Part shown: positions 25,828 to 34,906 of the stretch, in pieces | Layout of the letters: each line of letters begins with the position of its first letter | Numbering within the stretch: the stretch's first letter is position 1 | Source of the DNA: Novacetimonas cocois | Lineage (GTDB): Bacteria; Pseudomonadota; Alphaproteobacteria; Acetobacterales; Acetobacteraceae | DNA length: 64,000 nucleotides | Direction of reading: 5' to 3' | Assembly: GCF_003311635.1 (NCBI RefSeq) | Contig: NZ_QEXL01000010.1 | Location: 90,310 to 154,309, forward strand | Translations under genes and position numbers: made by a program | Notes under the pieces: model-generated | What the model was told of the DNA's origin: nothing | The model's database searches: none | Seen by the model: the letters and a program-made list of their open reading frames with translations, nothing else

Positions 25828-26202
25828 GGACCCGGCGATGAAGTTTGCCGCAGGACAGCATGTGTCGTCACGGATGCGCAATGGGGACGGGGGGACTGAA
25901 ACGTTCCGCAATATCGCCCGCCCGGCGCGATGGTGTCCCGCCGGGGTGTGGCATGCGGGGGTGGGGATGTCATAACAAACTGATATAAAAGGAATAAAAG
26001 TTTTTGGGTGCTGCCTTTTTTCCAAAAAGGCGGCGTCCTTTGAAGCTTTTTGCAAAAAGCTTCACCAAAAACCCTTTTTACATCACGCGCCATGTTTTGC
26101 GGGTGTCGGGGCGCCTACGCGCATGTCGCCGCTTGGCGATCGTCCCCCGCCCTGATATGGCGGGGGACCGTGCCCCACAGACCGTTCGGATGGTTTTGCC
26201 CC
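25828..26202. other. Divergent intergenic region with repeat copy 9
   Basis: 375 bases between divergent genes. A full dispersed element sits at its centre (25996-26075), unlike most copies, which follow stop codons. Nothing else recognised. Confidence 0.5.
25996..26075 (-). repeat. Dispersed palindromic element, copy 9
   Basis: Near-perfect full copy: both hairpins are symmetric (GCCTTTTTTCC/AAAAAGGC and GAAGCTTTTTG/CAAAAAGCTTC). Located between divergent start codons. Confidence 0.85.
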
Positions 26203-27306
26203 GTGACTGACCCCGCGCGCGACCCTGCGCCAGCCCTGCCCCACAGCCCCGCGCCCCATGACGCCGCCCTCCATGACGTCGCATCGGACGCGGACCTGCC
26301 GGTGCGGATCGCGGCGCTGTACCAGTTCACCCCCATGGCCGATCCCGTGGCCCTGCGCGGCGTGCTGGAACGCGAATGCGTCGCCCAGGGCGTGCGCGGG
26401 ACGCTGCTGCTGGCGGCTGAGGGAATCAACGGCACCATCGCGGGCAGTGATGCGGGCATCGGCCATGTCCTGTCGCATATCCGTGCCCTGCCGGGCTGCG
26501 CCGATCTGGATGTCAAGGAAACCCGCGCCGCCAACCTGCCGTTCCATCGCATGAAGGTACGGCTCAAGCGTGAGATCGTGACGATGGGCGTGCCCGGCAT
26601 CGACCCCCGCCACGACGCGGGCCATTATGTGGAGGCGGCGCAGTGGAACGACCTGATTTCGGACCCCGATACCATCGTGATCGACACCCGCAATGATTAC
26701 GAGGTCGCGGTCGGCACCTTTGCCGGGGCGATCAACCCGCGCACCCGGACGTTCCGCGAATTCCCCGACTGGTTCCGCGCCCGCCGCGCGGAACTGCTGT
26801 CGCAGGGGCGCGTGCCGAAAATCGCGATGTTCTGCACCGGCGGGATCCGGTGTGAAAAGGCGACCGCCTTTGTCCGGGCGGAAGGGATCGACAACGTGTT
26901 CCACCTGCGCGGCGGCATCCTGAAATACCTCGAGACCGTGCCAAGGGCGCAGAGTTTGTGGGAGGGCGAGTGTTTCGTCTTTGACCAGCGCGTGACGGTC
27001 ACCCACGACCTTGAACGCGGCACGCACGAACTGTGCCATGCCTGCCGCATGCCCGTCAGCGTGGCGGACCAGGCATCCCCCCATTACGTGCCGGGCGTCA
27101 GCTGTCCCGCCTGCCATGACCGGCGCGACGCGACCCGCCGCGCGCGGTATGCCGAACGCGAACGCCAGACCCGTCTGGCGGCGGCGCGGGGGCAGTCCCA
27201 CCTGGGCGCGATGCCACGGCGCGATGCCGCCCCGTCCGGCGAAACGCCCGGCCCGGACATGGACGCCGCAAAGGGGAGTGGCGCGGGGTGTGGCGGCCGT
27301 GGCTGA
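26203..27306 (+). CDS. trhO: tRNA uridine(34) hydroxylase, rhodanese-like TrhO
   Basis: 367 residues from a GTG at 26203; the start is uncertain because no ATG is found between the repeat element and the conserved region. The YceA-type N-domain has [16 protein letters not shown] and the segment [24 protein letters not shown] rhodanese domain follows: VIDTRNDYE and the active-site loop [12 protein letters not shown] with its Cys, then [11 protein letters not shown]. TrhO hydroxylates uridine 34 of several tRNAs using prephenate-derived intermediates and oxygen. A C-terminal C4-type cluster CHACRMP/CPACH is family-typical. It overlaps the next gene if that gene starts at GTG 27299. Confidence 0.88.
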   Translation: MTDPARDPAPALPHSPAPHDAALHDVASDADLPVRIAALYQFTPMADPVALRGVLERECVAQGVRGTLLLAAEGINGTIAGSDAGIGHVLSHIRALPGCADLDVKETRAANLPFHRMKVRLKREIVTMGVPGIDPRHDAGHYVEAAQWNDLISDPDTIVIDTRNDYEVAVGTFAGAINPRTRTFREFPDWFRARRAELLSQGRVPKIAMFCTGGIRCEKATAFVRAEGIDNVFHLRGGILKYLETVPRAQSLWEGECFVFDQRVTVTHDLERGTHELCHACRMPVSVADQASPHYVPGVSCPACHDRRDATRRARYAERERQTRLAAARGQSHLGAMPRRDAAPSGETPGPDMDAAKGSGAGCGGRG

Positions 27307-27340
27307 ATCCGTCCGCCCCGATGCGCTGGAGGTGGGGGTC

Positions 27341-27883
27341 ATGCTGTCCCCCGTCACGCGCATGGATGCGGACGACCTGATCGCGGGCAACCGCGCCAGC
27401 CGGGATTTCCACGCCCCGTGGGTCGCCCCGTTTACCGACCGCGACGGGTTCGACGCATGGTTCCAGCAGGTGGTGACCGGGGCGAATGTCGCGCTGGTGG
27501 CCCGCCGCGCCGACGCGCAGGCCGCCGATGGTCCGGGCGATGGCCTAAGCGGGGCGGTGATCGGCGTCCTGACATTGAGCCAGATTACCCACGGCACGTT
27601 CTGCAGCGCCTATCTGGGATATTACGCCATGCAGCCGCAGGCGGGGCGGGGCCTGATGACGCAGGCGCTGCGCATGACGGTGCGCCATGCCTTTGACCTG
27701 CTGGGCCTGCACCGGCTGGAGGCCAACATCCAGCCCGCCAACCAGCCCTCCATCGCGCTGGTGCGGCGCGTGGGGTTCCGGTGCGAGGGGTTTTCGCCGC
27801 GCTACCTGTTCATCGACGGCGCATGGCGCGACCACGAACGCTGGGCCATCCTGTCGGACGACCCGGCGGGCATGGCGGTCTAG
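27341..27883 (+). CDS. GNAT N-acetyltransferase (RimJ-like)
   Basis: 180 residues from the ATG at 27341, preceded by GGAGGTGGGG; an in-frame GTG at 27299 would overlap trhO. The acetyl-CoA loop is QPQAGRGLMTQAL and the RimJ/RimL end is seen in HRLEANIQPANQPSIALVRRVGFRCEGFSPRYLFIDGAWRDHE, split here as the usual beta5-alpha4-beta6 tail. These enzymes acetylate the N-terminus of ribosomal protein S5 or related targets. Co-transcription with trhO is likely and would link two translation-related modifications. Confidence 0.85.
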   Translation: MLSPVTRMDADDLIAGNRASRDFHAPWVAPFTDRDGFDAWFQQVVTGANVALVARRADAQAADGPGDGLSGAVIGVLTLSQITHGTFCSAYLGYYAMQPQAGRGLMTQALRMTVRHAFDLLGLHRLEANIQPANQPSIALVRRVGFRCEGFSPRYLFIDGAWRDHERWAILSDDPAGMAV

Positions 27884-28199
27884 GCCGCCGACCGATCCGT
27901 GTTCGGAAAGACAGCCTCAGGAATACCGTGAAATCATAAAGGTTTTTGGTGAAGCTTTTTGCAAAAAGCTTCGAAAGGACATCGCCTTTTTAGATAAAGG
28001 ACGACAGCAGAAAACTGTTGTTATTTTATCGGCAGGATATTTTCAGGCCACCCCTGCAACGCACGCTGCGCACCCGCGTGGCGCGATGGCGGGACATGGC
28101 GACGATATCTTGCAGGATATGGACAGCGGGCTGTGTGGCGGACCATGCCTTGGGGCATCCCCGGCCCACCCCTGAAACGCACGCGATGACGGGTGGGCG
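27884..28199. other. Intergenic gap with repeat copy 10
   Basis: 316 bases between convergent genes. Repeat copy 10 is at 27938-28017. The rest shows no supported gene. Confidence 0.5.
27938..28017 (+). repeat. Dispersed palindromic element, copy 10
   Basis: Preceded by ATACCGTGAAATCAT. Perfect HindIII-centred palindrome; second hairpin partly decayed (GCCTTTTTAGATAAAGGAC). Confidence 0.8.
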
Positions 28200-28397
28200 T
28201 TACTGCTTGTCGCGGCCGCCGGTGATGTTGATGATCCCGAGGCCCAGCAGGCCAAGCCCGGCCAGTCCCTCGGCCACCATCCATGCCATCGGGCCGATGC
28301 CTTCGGCCGTCATGCCGCGCACCAGCACGCCGATGCTGCCGACCATCAGCAACAGCGAAAGGATGGTGCCCCATTTTACGATCTTGCCGCGATTCAT
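28200..28397 (-). CDS. Small membrane protein
   Basis: 65 residues: MNRGKIVKWGTILSLLLMVG, two hydrophobic helices (about 8-28 and 38-58) with a short loop MTAEGIGPMAW, and a charged tail GGRDKQ. No family recognised. Start is well placed, although the ribosome-binding site (AGGCAGGAATACA) is only fair. Confidence 0.65.
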   Translation of the reverse strand: MNRGKIVKWGTILSLLLMVGSIGVLVRGMTAEGIGPMAWMVAEGLAGLGLLGLGIINITGGRDKQ

Positions 28398-28562
28398 TGT
28401 ATTCCTGCCTTACGCCTCCGACGGTCGGCCCGGAAACCGGGCAACCTCGACCACCCTATCACCACGGCGCGGCCCACGTCCAAACCGACCCGCATGCGCA
28501 ACATGGCGCGCATCCGCGCGGCGCAGTGCTCGACCCTGTGGGCGGGGCAGGAAAGGCAGCCT

Positions 28563-28739
28563 TCAGCCCGCCGCGAGCTGATCGGGGGTAAACCATTTGT
28601 CATCGCCGGTCTGGTCGCTGCGGACGCGCATCTGTCCGTTATCGATGATTTCCACGACCGTGCCGCGCGCGCCCTCCCAATGGGGGTCGGACACCGCATC
28701 CTTGCGCACCACGACGACATCCCCGTCCTTGAAAGCCAT
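28563..28739 (-). CDS. Small KOW/SH3-like hypothetical protein
   Basis: 58 residues from the ATG at 28739 with AGAGGGACAGG upstream. MAFKDGDVVVVRKDAVSDPHWEGARGTVVEIIDNGQMRVRSDQ splits into short beta strands like a KOW or SH3-type barrel, with WFTPDQLAAG at the end. Such mini-domains may bind RNA, ribosomes or proteins. Cytoplasmic. Confidence 0.65.
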   Translation of the reverse strand: MAFKDGDVVVVRKDAVSDPHWEGARGTVVEIIDNGQMRVRSDQTGDDKWFTPDQLAAG

Positions 28740-28990
28740 CCTGTCCCTCTCATCTGTGGTTGATCCGCTGCCCCAAGGAAAGCCGCCCCCCGCCGCCGCG
28801 TCAAGAAGGCGTGATCGCATGGCCGCGCCCCGCCCGTGGCGGTCAGGCGCGGGGCCATTTCCCCATCGCGCCCCCGCATGGGGCAGGGTCAGCCAGGGGG
28901 CCGTGCCCTTTTCCGCAGGGGATCAGCGGCGGCGTCCCTGCGTCGATGTCGCGGCGGCGGAAGGCATGCCCCCCGGTTCGTCACGGCCCG

Positions 28991-29482
28991 TCATTCATGT
29001 GTCGCGGGGTCGTGTGGGGCGTCCTCGACCACGGGGGCGGGCTGCGGGCGCACCAGCCAGTAAACGATGCCCAGCGACAGGATGGAGGCCGACAGCGCCA
29101 GCATTTCCATGACGTTCACCTCCTTGAGGTCAAGGACGATGAACTTGCGCACCGTCGCCAGCATGCCGATCAGCAGGACGGAGCGCATGCGGATCATGCT
29201 GTGTGGCTGCGCATCGGGCAGGACAAGGATCGAATGCCTGAATTCCAGCGCGATCAGCACGGTAAAGAACATGCCGAATATGCTCTGGATCACTTCGGGG
29301 CTGGTGGGGGTCAGCCCGGTGCCAAGCAGCATTTCCCCCACCGCGATCACGACATGCACCAGCGACGTGCCCGCGATGATGATGATCAGCAGCGTCAGCA
29401 CCAGCATGACGCCTTCCTCGAACAGGTCGAACAGGTGGGAAATCCGGAACAGGCCGGGCAGGCGCGTCATCATCGGGCGCAT
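28991..29482 (-). CDS. psiE: PsiE family phosphate-starvation-inducible membrane protein
   Basis: 163 residues from the ATG at 29482, which has AAGGATTGG just upstream. Four membrane helices are seen, beginning LFEEGVMLVLTLLIIIIAG, then EVIQSIFGMFFTVLIALEFRHSIL, a polar loop SMIRMRSVLLIGMLATVRKFIVLD and LALSASILSLGIVYWLV. The order EFxH, R-x-V-LL-x-G-x-(L)-A-x-x-R is the PsiE pattern. Function is unknown but members are in the Pho regulon of E. coli. Divergent from the S24 regulator. Confidence 0.85.
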   Translation of the reverse strand: MRPMMTRLPGLFRISHLFDLFEEGVMLVLTLLIIIIAGTSLVHVVIAVGEMLLGTGLTPTSPEVIQSIFGMFFTVLIALEFRHSILVLPDAQPHSMIRMRSVLLIGMLATVRKFIVLDLKEVNVMEMLALSASILSLGIVYWLVRPQPAPVVEDAPHDPATHE

Positions 29483-29798
29483 CCAATCCTTGGAACGGGG
29501 GTCTGGGACTCTGGGGAGGAAAGGGGGCTGGGGTTCAGGGGGACAGGCGGGCGGCCCATGCGCGGTCCGCAAGGCGCGCGCCGTGCCGGTGGCGGGCCGT
29601 CCCATCCTATCACGCCCCCCGGCGGGGAGAAAGTTCATCCCCCGCCGCGCCACGCCCGCCCGCCGCCCGGACGGGCGTGGCGCGGGGCCATGACCCTTGC
29701 GAAGGACGCCGCCGGGTGAAAGGATGCGCGAAGGCCCGAACCCTGTACCGCAACAAAGGTCTGGACATTTCCCGCCCCCTGCCGACAAGACATTGCCC
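29483..29798. other. Divergent promoter region
   Basis: 316 bases between psiE and the S24 regulator gene. No repeat element. No clear operator, although an S24 autorepressor would be expected to bind here. Confidence 0.4.
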
Positions 29799-30581
29799 AT
29801 GGCCGTATCCTCATCCCCCCCGCCTTTCCCTGAACAGCAGCCGGTGTCCGCGCGGCTCAAGGCATTGCGCGAACGCGCCGGCTACAGCATCCGCGCGCTG
29901 GCGCAGGATCTGGGGATGGGGCACAAATTCTCCAGCTATTCCTTTTACGAACAGAAGCTGAAGAAGGAATACCTGCCGGTTGACCTGGTGCGCCGGCTTG
30001 TCCCGCTGCTGTGTGAACGCGGCGACCCGCCCATTACCGCAAGCGAGGTCTGGGCCCTGTCGGGGGTGATTCCCGGCGGGTCGGACCTGAATGACGGCAT
30101 CGCGCGCGCCACCCGCGCGCAGGCCCCGCGCCGCAACGCCGACGGGACGATCACCATCAACGAATACGACATCACCCCCCACGCCGGCAGCGGCGCGATC
30201 GTGGAGGAAACCGCCAGCGGGTCGGGCGAAAGCCACCCCAGCGTGGCGGCGTGGCACATGCCGCGCGCGTTTGTCGAAAACTATGTCTCCGACCCGTCAT
30301 CGCTTGCGATCATCCGGGTGTCGGGCAATTCGATGGAGCCCGATTTCATGGCGGGCGACCGGGTGCTGGTGGATACCGCGCACCGCGTGCCCTCGCCCGA
30401 CGGGGTGTACGTGCTGTGGAACGGGCTGGGCGTCGTGCTGAAACAATTGATGCTGGTGCCGCATTCCAACCCGCCGCGCATCCGCATCATCAGCGTCAAC
30501 CAGACCTATCCCATGGACGAGGTCAATGCCGAGGACCTGGTCATCAATGGCCGCGTTGTGGGCAAGTGGGTGTGGAAATAG
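29799..30581 (+). CDS. LexA/CI-like repressor with S24 peptidase domain
   Basis: 260 residues from the ATG at 29799. The N-terminal helix-turn-helix is RLKALRERAGYSIRALAQDLGM (about residues 18-40 in two parts). The C-terminal S24 domain has the nucleophile Ser178 in VSGNSMEPDF, general base Lys215 in GVVLKQLM and MAGDRVLVD. Such proteins self-cleave after DNA damage or act as stable regulators of stress or phage genes. No phage genes flank it, so a host regulator is more likely than a prophage repressor. An odd point is the long acidic linker between domains (GAIVEETASGSGES). Confidence 0.85.
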   Translation: MAVSSSPPPFPEQQPVSARLKALRERAGYSIRALAQDLGMGHKFSSYSFYEQKLKKEYLPVDLVRRLVPLLCERGDPPITASEVWALSGVIPGGSDLNDGIARATRAQAPRRNADGTITINEYDITPHAGSGAIVEETASGSGESHPSVAAWHMPRAFVENYVSDPSSLAIIRVSGNSMEPDFMAGDRVLVDTAHRVPSPDGVYVLWNGLGVVLKQLMLVPHSNPPRIRIISVNQTYPMDEVNAEDLVINGRVVGKWVWK

Positions 30582-30776
30582 GCGCGCGCCGTGCGCCATG
30601 ACGGCGGCGGGTACCGGGTGTCCGGTTCCCCGTGCCATGATTTCGGTCAAACATGCGCATGCCCATCCCACCGCACAGTCATGCAGCACGCGCCTATGGA
30701 AGCATGGTGGGATCATCCCCATACTATGACCGACGCCGTGAATGATACGGCACCTTAAGTTGCAAGGATAACGGAC

Positions 30777-30962
30777 ATGAGCACAAAAGCCGAGACACAG
30801 GGCCCCGACGCCCAGGGCAAGTTCTCCCTCGCGGTCAGCGTGGGTGGCGTGACGGCGACGATCGGCGGCTTCTCCTCCAAGATGGAAGGCGAGGATTACG
30901 CGGTGTCGTTCCTGCGCCGCATCAAGGAACTGGCGAAGGAAGACGGTCGCACCGTCGCCTGA
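30777..30962 (+). CDS. Small conserved-looking hypothetical protein
   Basis: 61 residues: MSTKAETQGPDAQGKFSLAV, then SVGGVTATIGGFSSKMEGEDYAVSFLRRIKELAKEDGRTVA. It starts after AAGGATAACGGAC and ends just before a strong terminator, so it is very likely expressed. Soluble; no family recognised. Confidence 0.75.
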   Translation: MSTKAETQGPDAQGKFSLAVSVGGVTATIGGFSSKMEGEDYAVSFLRRIKELAKEDGRTVA

Positions 30963-30984
30963 ATGCCTTTTCCGGCATGACGCG

Positions 30985-31021
30985 AACGGGGTCGGATCCA
31001 CTGGGTCCGGCCCCGTTTTTT
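30985..31021 (+). terminator. Rho-independent terminator
   Basis: Stem AACGGGGTCGGATCC with GGGTCCGGCCCCGTT (one or two mismatches) followed by a T6 run, 22 bases after the gene at 30777. Confidence 0.88.
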
Positions 31022-31109
31022 ATTGGCGGTCCTGCCGTGTGCGGATACGCGGGTAATGCTTCTGTAAAATGGATTTGTAAAACGGGGCATTGTGCCGGCC
31101 AGGGCGGAT

Positions 31110-31922
31110 ATGCACGGTGTCTTCGGTCGTGGCTGGCAAAAGCGGGAGGGGCGGGTGCTTGTTCATGAAGCGGAAGAGCGCAACGCCATCATCGACAGGC
31201 GTCTGGGCTGCTCTCTGGCTGCCATTGCCGGTGCGGTGAACGCCGCCGGGTTTCTTGCCGTCGGTTATTATTCGGCCAACATGACCGGAAATGTCTCGGC
31301 CCTGGCAGGCGGCCTGCATGAAGGCCGCATGGGACTGGTCCTGTCCTGCTGTGGTCTGGTTGTGGCCTTTGTCGCTGGCGCCGTGCTGTCGGCGCTGCTG
31401 GTCAATGCGGGGCGACGTCGCCGCCTGCCGTCGATCTATGCCCGCAGTATCCTTCTGGAGGGCTGCCTGCTCGGGCTGCTGGGGGCGGTGGACCTGCTGT
31501 TCTCGGTCCAGCCACGCGGCCCGACGCTGGCCTATGGGCTGAGCTTTCTCATGGGGCTGCAGAATGCCACGGTCACGCGTATTTCCGGCGCGCGCGTCCG
31601 CACCACCCACATGACGGGAATGCTGACCGATGTCGGGCTGGAACTGGCGGACTGGCTGGATGGGTTCTTTCATCCGGTCAGCCCGGCCCGGCGGGCGGGT
31701 ACATGCGAACGGCTGGGCCTTCATGCCGCAATCGTCCTTTCCTTCACGCTGGGCGGTATTGCCGGGGCGTTCCTGTATGGCTGGTGGTCCGGCCTGTTTC
31801 TACTGCTGCTGGCGGGACTTCTGGCCTGTCTTGCCCTGCCGGGGGCGCTGTCGCGCGAACGGATGGCGGACCATGAAGCGGCCCCGGTTTCGACCGTGTC
31901 CCGTCCCGCAAGGCATCGCTGA
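31110..31922 (+). CDS. YoaK/DUF1275 family membrane protein
   Basis: 270 residues from the ATG at 31110; an in-frame GTG at 31155 with GGGAGGGG upstream gives 255 residues and may be the true start. Six or so membrane helices; GCSLAAIAGAVNAAGFL, SANMTGNVSALA and GLQNATVTRISGARVRTTHMTG are the DUF1275 signatures. Function in the family is unknown; some members are stress-linked transporters by inference. GC content is slightly lower than in the flanking genes. Confidence 0.85.
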   Translation: MHGVFGRGWQKREGRVLVHEAEERNAIIDRRLGCSLAAIAGAVNAAGFLAVGYYSANMTGNVSALAGGLHEGRMGLVLSCCGLVVAFVAGAVLSALLVNAGRRRRLPSIYARSILLEGCLLGLLGAVDLLFSVQPRGPTLAYGLSFLMGLQNATVTRISGARVRTTHMTGMLTDVGLELADWLDGFFHPVSPARRAGTCERLGLHAAIVLSFTLGGIAGAFLYGWWSGLFLLLLAGLLACLALPGALSRERMADHEAAPVSTVSRPARHR

Positions 31923-32223
31923 CGCGCTCTGCGTTTCATGACCCCGGACCCGCAGGGAATTCGGGAGATCATGAAGGGTTTCAATGCGATAGTGTTGATC
32001 CTGATTTCTGGAAGGCACATGGGCGATCAGGCTGTCGGCTATCGGACAGTCATATGAGCGCCCTTTGCGACAATCCGGTGTTGAGGGATTTCCCTCATTC
32101 ATCTCTTCCGCGAAGCAACGTATGGTTCCCTGTATACCCTGCCGCACTTTCTGATTGAGGAGACGCCGCAAGGTCTGGCCGTAAGCCGGGCGCCCGCGAC
32201 AGGCTGACAACAGGAGAATACCC
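31923..32223. other. Intergenic region upstream of hchA
   Basis: 301 bases of lower GC than average. Apart from the hchA ribosome-binding site (CAGGAGAA at 32209-32217), no structured element is seen. Confidence 0.4.
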
Positions 32224-33093
32224 ATGAATGATGAACAGCCGAGCCGCAGGCCGGTGCCCGACCGGGCAGAGGACAACGCCTTCTTCCCGTCGGAATATTC
32301 CCTGACCCAATATACGTCTTCGAGGACCGATTTTGATGGCACCACCTATCCTGAACCCTATACGGGCGGAAAGTGGAAGATCCTGATGATCGGCACGCAG
32401 GAGCGGTATCTGATGATGAAAGACGGCGAGTTTTTCTCGACGGGCAATCATCCGGTCGAAATGCTTCTGCCCATGTATCATCTGGACGCGGCGGGGTTTG
32501 AGATCGATATCGCGACCATCTCCGGCGATCCGGTGAAGTTCGAGTGGTGGGCGTTCCCGCATGAAGATGAGGCCGTCAGGTCAATCTACAAGAAATACGA
32601 AAAGCAGCTCAAGGCGCCGAAGGCGCTTGCTGACGTGACAGGCGAAGGCTTCACCGCCGAAACGCCGTATCTCGGCGTGTTCATTCCGGGTGGTCATGGC
32701 GTTCTCAATGGTGTGCCATTCAGCAGGCAGGTCGGTGATATCCTGCGTTGGGCACAGACCAACGGGCGCTTCACGATCTCGCTCTGTCATGGACCTGCCA
32801 GCCTGCTGGCTACAGCGGTCGATGGTGGCAGGTTCGCATACGAAGGCTATGAGATGTGCGTATTTCCAGACAGTCTGGATACCGGGGCCAATATCGAAAT
32901 CGGCTACATCCCGGGTCCGCTGGCGTGGCTGGTCGGTGAAAAACTTCGTGGATACAACGTAAAGATTGTCAATACGGGGATCACCGGCCAGGTGCACCGT
33001 GATCGTCACCTGCTGACGGGCGATAGCCCGCTGGCGTCGAACAATCTCGGCAAGCTGGCGGCCCAGGTCCTGCTTGAGGCTGCCAAGAAATAA
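32224..33093 (+). CDS. hchA: Protein/nucleotide deglycase HchA (Hsp31, DJ-1/PfpI family)
   Basis: 289 residues with CAGGAG upstream. Family layout: [22 protein letters not shown] supplies Glu79, and the nucleophile elbow [11 protein letters not shown] supplies Cys188 and His189. [13 protein letters not shown] and [18 protein letters not shown] are HchA-specific. It repairs methylglyoxal-modified proteins and nucleotides and acts as a holdase chaperone under heat stress. Its GC content (under 60% by eye) is lower than that of its neighbours, hinting at transfer. The LuxR gene follows after 174 bases. Confidence 0.92.
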   Translation: MNDEQPSRRPVPDRAEDNAFFPSEYSLTQYTSSRTDFDGTTYPEPYTGGKWKILMIGTQERYLMMKDGEFFSTGNHPVEMLLPMYHLDAAGFEIDIATISGDPVKFEWWAFPHEDEAVRSIYKKYEKQLKAPKALADVTGEGFTAETPYLGVFIPGGHGVLNGVPFSRQVGDILRWAQTNGRFTISLCHGPASLLATAVDGGRFAYEGYEMCVFPDSLDTGANIEIGYIPGPLAWLVGEKLRGYNVKIVNTGITGQVHRDRHLLTGDSPLASNNLGKLAAQVLLEAAKK

Positions 33094-33267
33094 ACCCGCC
33101 CACGCGGTCGCAGGCAGATCCCGTTGCCTGCGACCGTGGGACCCTCCAGCATGCTCCCGGTGTATCCGCATGGCGCAAGGCCCGGATATTCCGATGTGGA
33201 ACACCGTGATGATTTATCCGCAAGGCAATATGATGATGGTCGGGCCGCATCACGACAGAGCGCAACC

Positions 33268-33987
33268 ATGACCGGTTCTGTCGCCGGGACCGCGTTCACA
33301 ACCGCGCTGACGATCCTGCGTGCGAAAACGCAGGATGCTGTCGAAGACGAGGTCCGCTCGTTCGGGCGGAAGCTGGGCTATGATCGCTTCGTGCTGTTTG
33401 CGGCGTCTTCCGCACGGGAGGAAATCGTTGATCGCATTTACTGGCTCGAAGGTGACTGGTTTGGCGATGGCAGGGAAGTTGACGCTGCCAGCTATGTCCG
33501 GCGCTGTCCTGTCACGCACCATATGCTTGAGGCACGCGAAGCGTTTTTCTGGACCAAGACGTCCGGCGCGAGCGAAGAGTGCTATCGGATGGTTGATACG
33601 CCGCATGGAGAGGGGATCCACGGTATCCAGATTCCGGTTTTCGGGCCACTCGGGCTGGAAGGCGCGATGAGCCTCGGGGGGATCGGGATCGATGCTTCGG
33701 TCACTGCGCGTCTTGCCCTGTCCATGATTGCGGGCGCCGCATTCACGAAAATACGTTGCCTGCTTGACGGCCCGAGCGAGAGGATCGCCATCCGGCTGTC
33801 GAAGAGGGAACGGGAAGTCCTGTCATGGATCGCGGCCGGGCGCCGGCAGGTTGATATTGCCGCAATCCTGGGACTTTCGGAACGCACGGTAGAGAACCAC
33901 CTGCGCCGCATCCGCAAAAGGCTTGGCGCGTCCACGACAGCGCAGGCCGTACGCACCGCCATACAGAATGGCGACATCAGGATCTGA
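33268..33987 (+). CDS. LuxR-type regulator with autoinducer-binding-like domain (solo)
   Basis: 239 residues from the ATG at 33268. An N-terminal autoinducer-binding-like domain (about 20-160) contains GYDRFVLFAASS, YWLEGDWF and WTKTSG; it lacks the full Trp-Tyr-Asp set of classic acyl-homoserine-lactone receptors as far as I can judge. The C-terminal GerE-type HTH is LSKREREVLSWIAAGRRQVDIAAILGLSERTVENHLRRIRKRLG, given here as adjacent helices. No luxI-type gene is in the window, so it is a solo. It could regulate hchA or yoaK upstream. Confidence 0.85.
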   Translation: MTGSVAGTAFTTALTILRAKTQDAVEDEVRSFGRKLGYDRFVLFAASSAREEIVDRIYWLEGDWFGDGREVDAASYVRRCPVTHHMLEAREAFFWTKTSGASEECYRMVDTPHGEGIHGIQIPVFGPLGLEGAMSLGGIGIDASVTARLALSMIAGAAFTKIRCLLDGPSERIAIRLSKREREVLSWIAAGRRQVDIAAILGLSERTVENHLRRIRKRLGASTTAQAVRTAIQNGDIRI

Positions 33988-34211
33988 AACCGGATACCAG
34001 ATGCCGGGTTTCGTGCAGCCTTTTATAACCCCATCCATTTCCGGATGGCGCCCAGAGGTGGGCGATGTCTGCTTTCGGAAAGTCAGAGGAGGTTCGGGGA
34101 CGTCTTGCATGAGGCGACAACTGCCTGTCCGCTTTCCCAAAAGATAACAGCATTAACCGGCATACCGCTACATTCGATTGAACCTGTTGTCGGCATACCC
34201 GGTCATTTCAT

Positions 34212-34817
34212 TCAATGCGCAAGAATTTTCCTCAATCCGGCAAGTGTTATATCGCGTAGCATGAAAACCTTATCCGCATCTTCTTTGTCAAATGCCCATG
34301 TGCCGGTCTGGGGATCAAGCGTCATCACCATCGGTTCTTTATCTTCCGCCGAAGGGTTTTCGGCCGTTGCAGCGAATAAAGAGACATCATAAATAAAACC
34401 GATCTTTATGAGGGTTTTATTTTGATAAACAATACCAATTTCAGATAAACTGTTACAGTCGGCCGCTGCATTATAGTTCTGGCGGATAAGAGTTTTTATG
34501 GTTTTTACTTTTCCGCTTTTGGCGTCCAGCCAGGTTATCTGGCAATCACTCAGATAGCCTGACCTATGTGCCTCATCTCCCGGATCCGGGTCGACTGAAT
34601 AAATATACCCTATTGGCATATTGTCCTGTTTGATAACGAAGAACTGTGGATTGAGATAAGAGGGAACATGCGGCAGTCCTGTGTGACCGACCTTCTCAAA
34701 ATCAGCGGCATGACCGGGCATAAGGATATATGGCCCTGTTTTTTCGGCCCGGGCCAAGGGGATGCCAAACCAGATAGACAGAAGGAAAAACAGGGCAGAA
34801 TGAATACATTTTTTCAT
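34212..34817 (-). CDS. Secreted low-GC hypothetical protein
   Basis: 201 residues from the ATG at 34817. Signal peptide MKKCIHSALFFLLSIWFGIP ending ARAEK. Mature beta-rich domain with YILMPGHAADF, FFVIKQDNMPIGYIYSVDPD and two cysteines (LSDCQITWL and AADCNSLSE). The DNA is near 45-50% GC by eye, well below the window average, a sign of horizontal origin. The gene at 41567 has the same flavour (low GC, short secreted protein). Confidence 0.75.
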   Translation of the reverse strand: MKKCIHSALFFLLSIWFGIPLARAEKTGPYILMPGHAADFEKVGHTGLPHVPSYLNPQFFVIKQDNMPIGYIYSVDPDPGDEAHRSGYLSDCQITWLDAKSGKVKTIKTLIRQNYNAAADCNSLSEIGIVYQNKTLIKIGFIYDVSLFAATAENPSAEDKEPMVMTLDPQTGTWAFDKEDADKVFMLRDITLAGLRKILAH

Positions 34818-34906
34818 TGTATTTCCGAAAAGAAGTCGCAGGCCGTCTCCACAACAGCCCCCGCCAGATCCCCCTCGCGACAACACGACAGCCCCACCTG
34901 ACTCCC

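Noticed and set aside
24496..25899. Long plus-strand open frame opposite the phosphoethanolamine-transferase-like gene
   Set aside because: Same type of GC-driven shadow: histidine/arginine-rich, no family features, while the opposite strand encodes a clear membrane enzyme.
29799..30581. S24 repressor as evidence of a prophage
   Set aside because: No integrase, structural or lysis genes nearby; neighbours are ordinary host genes.
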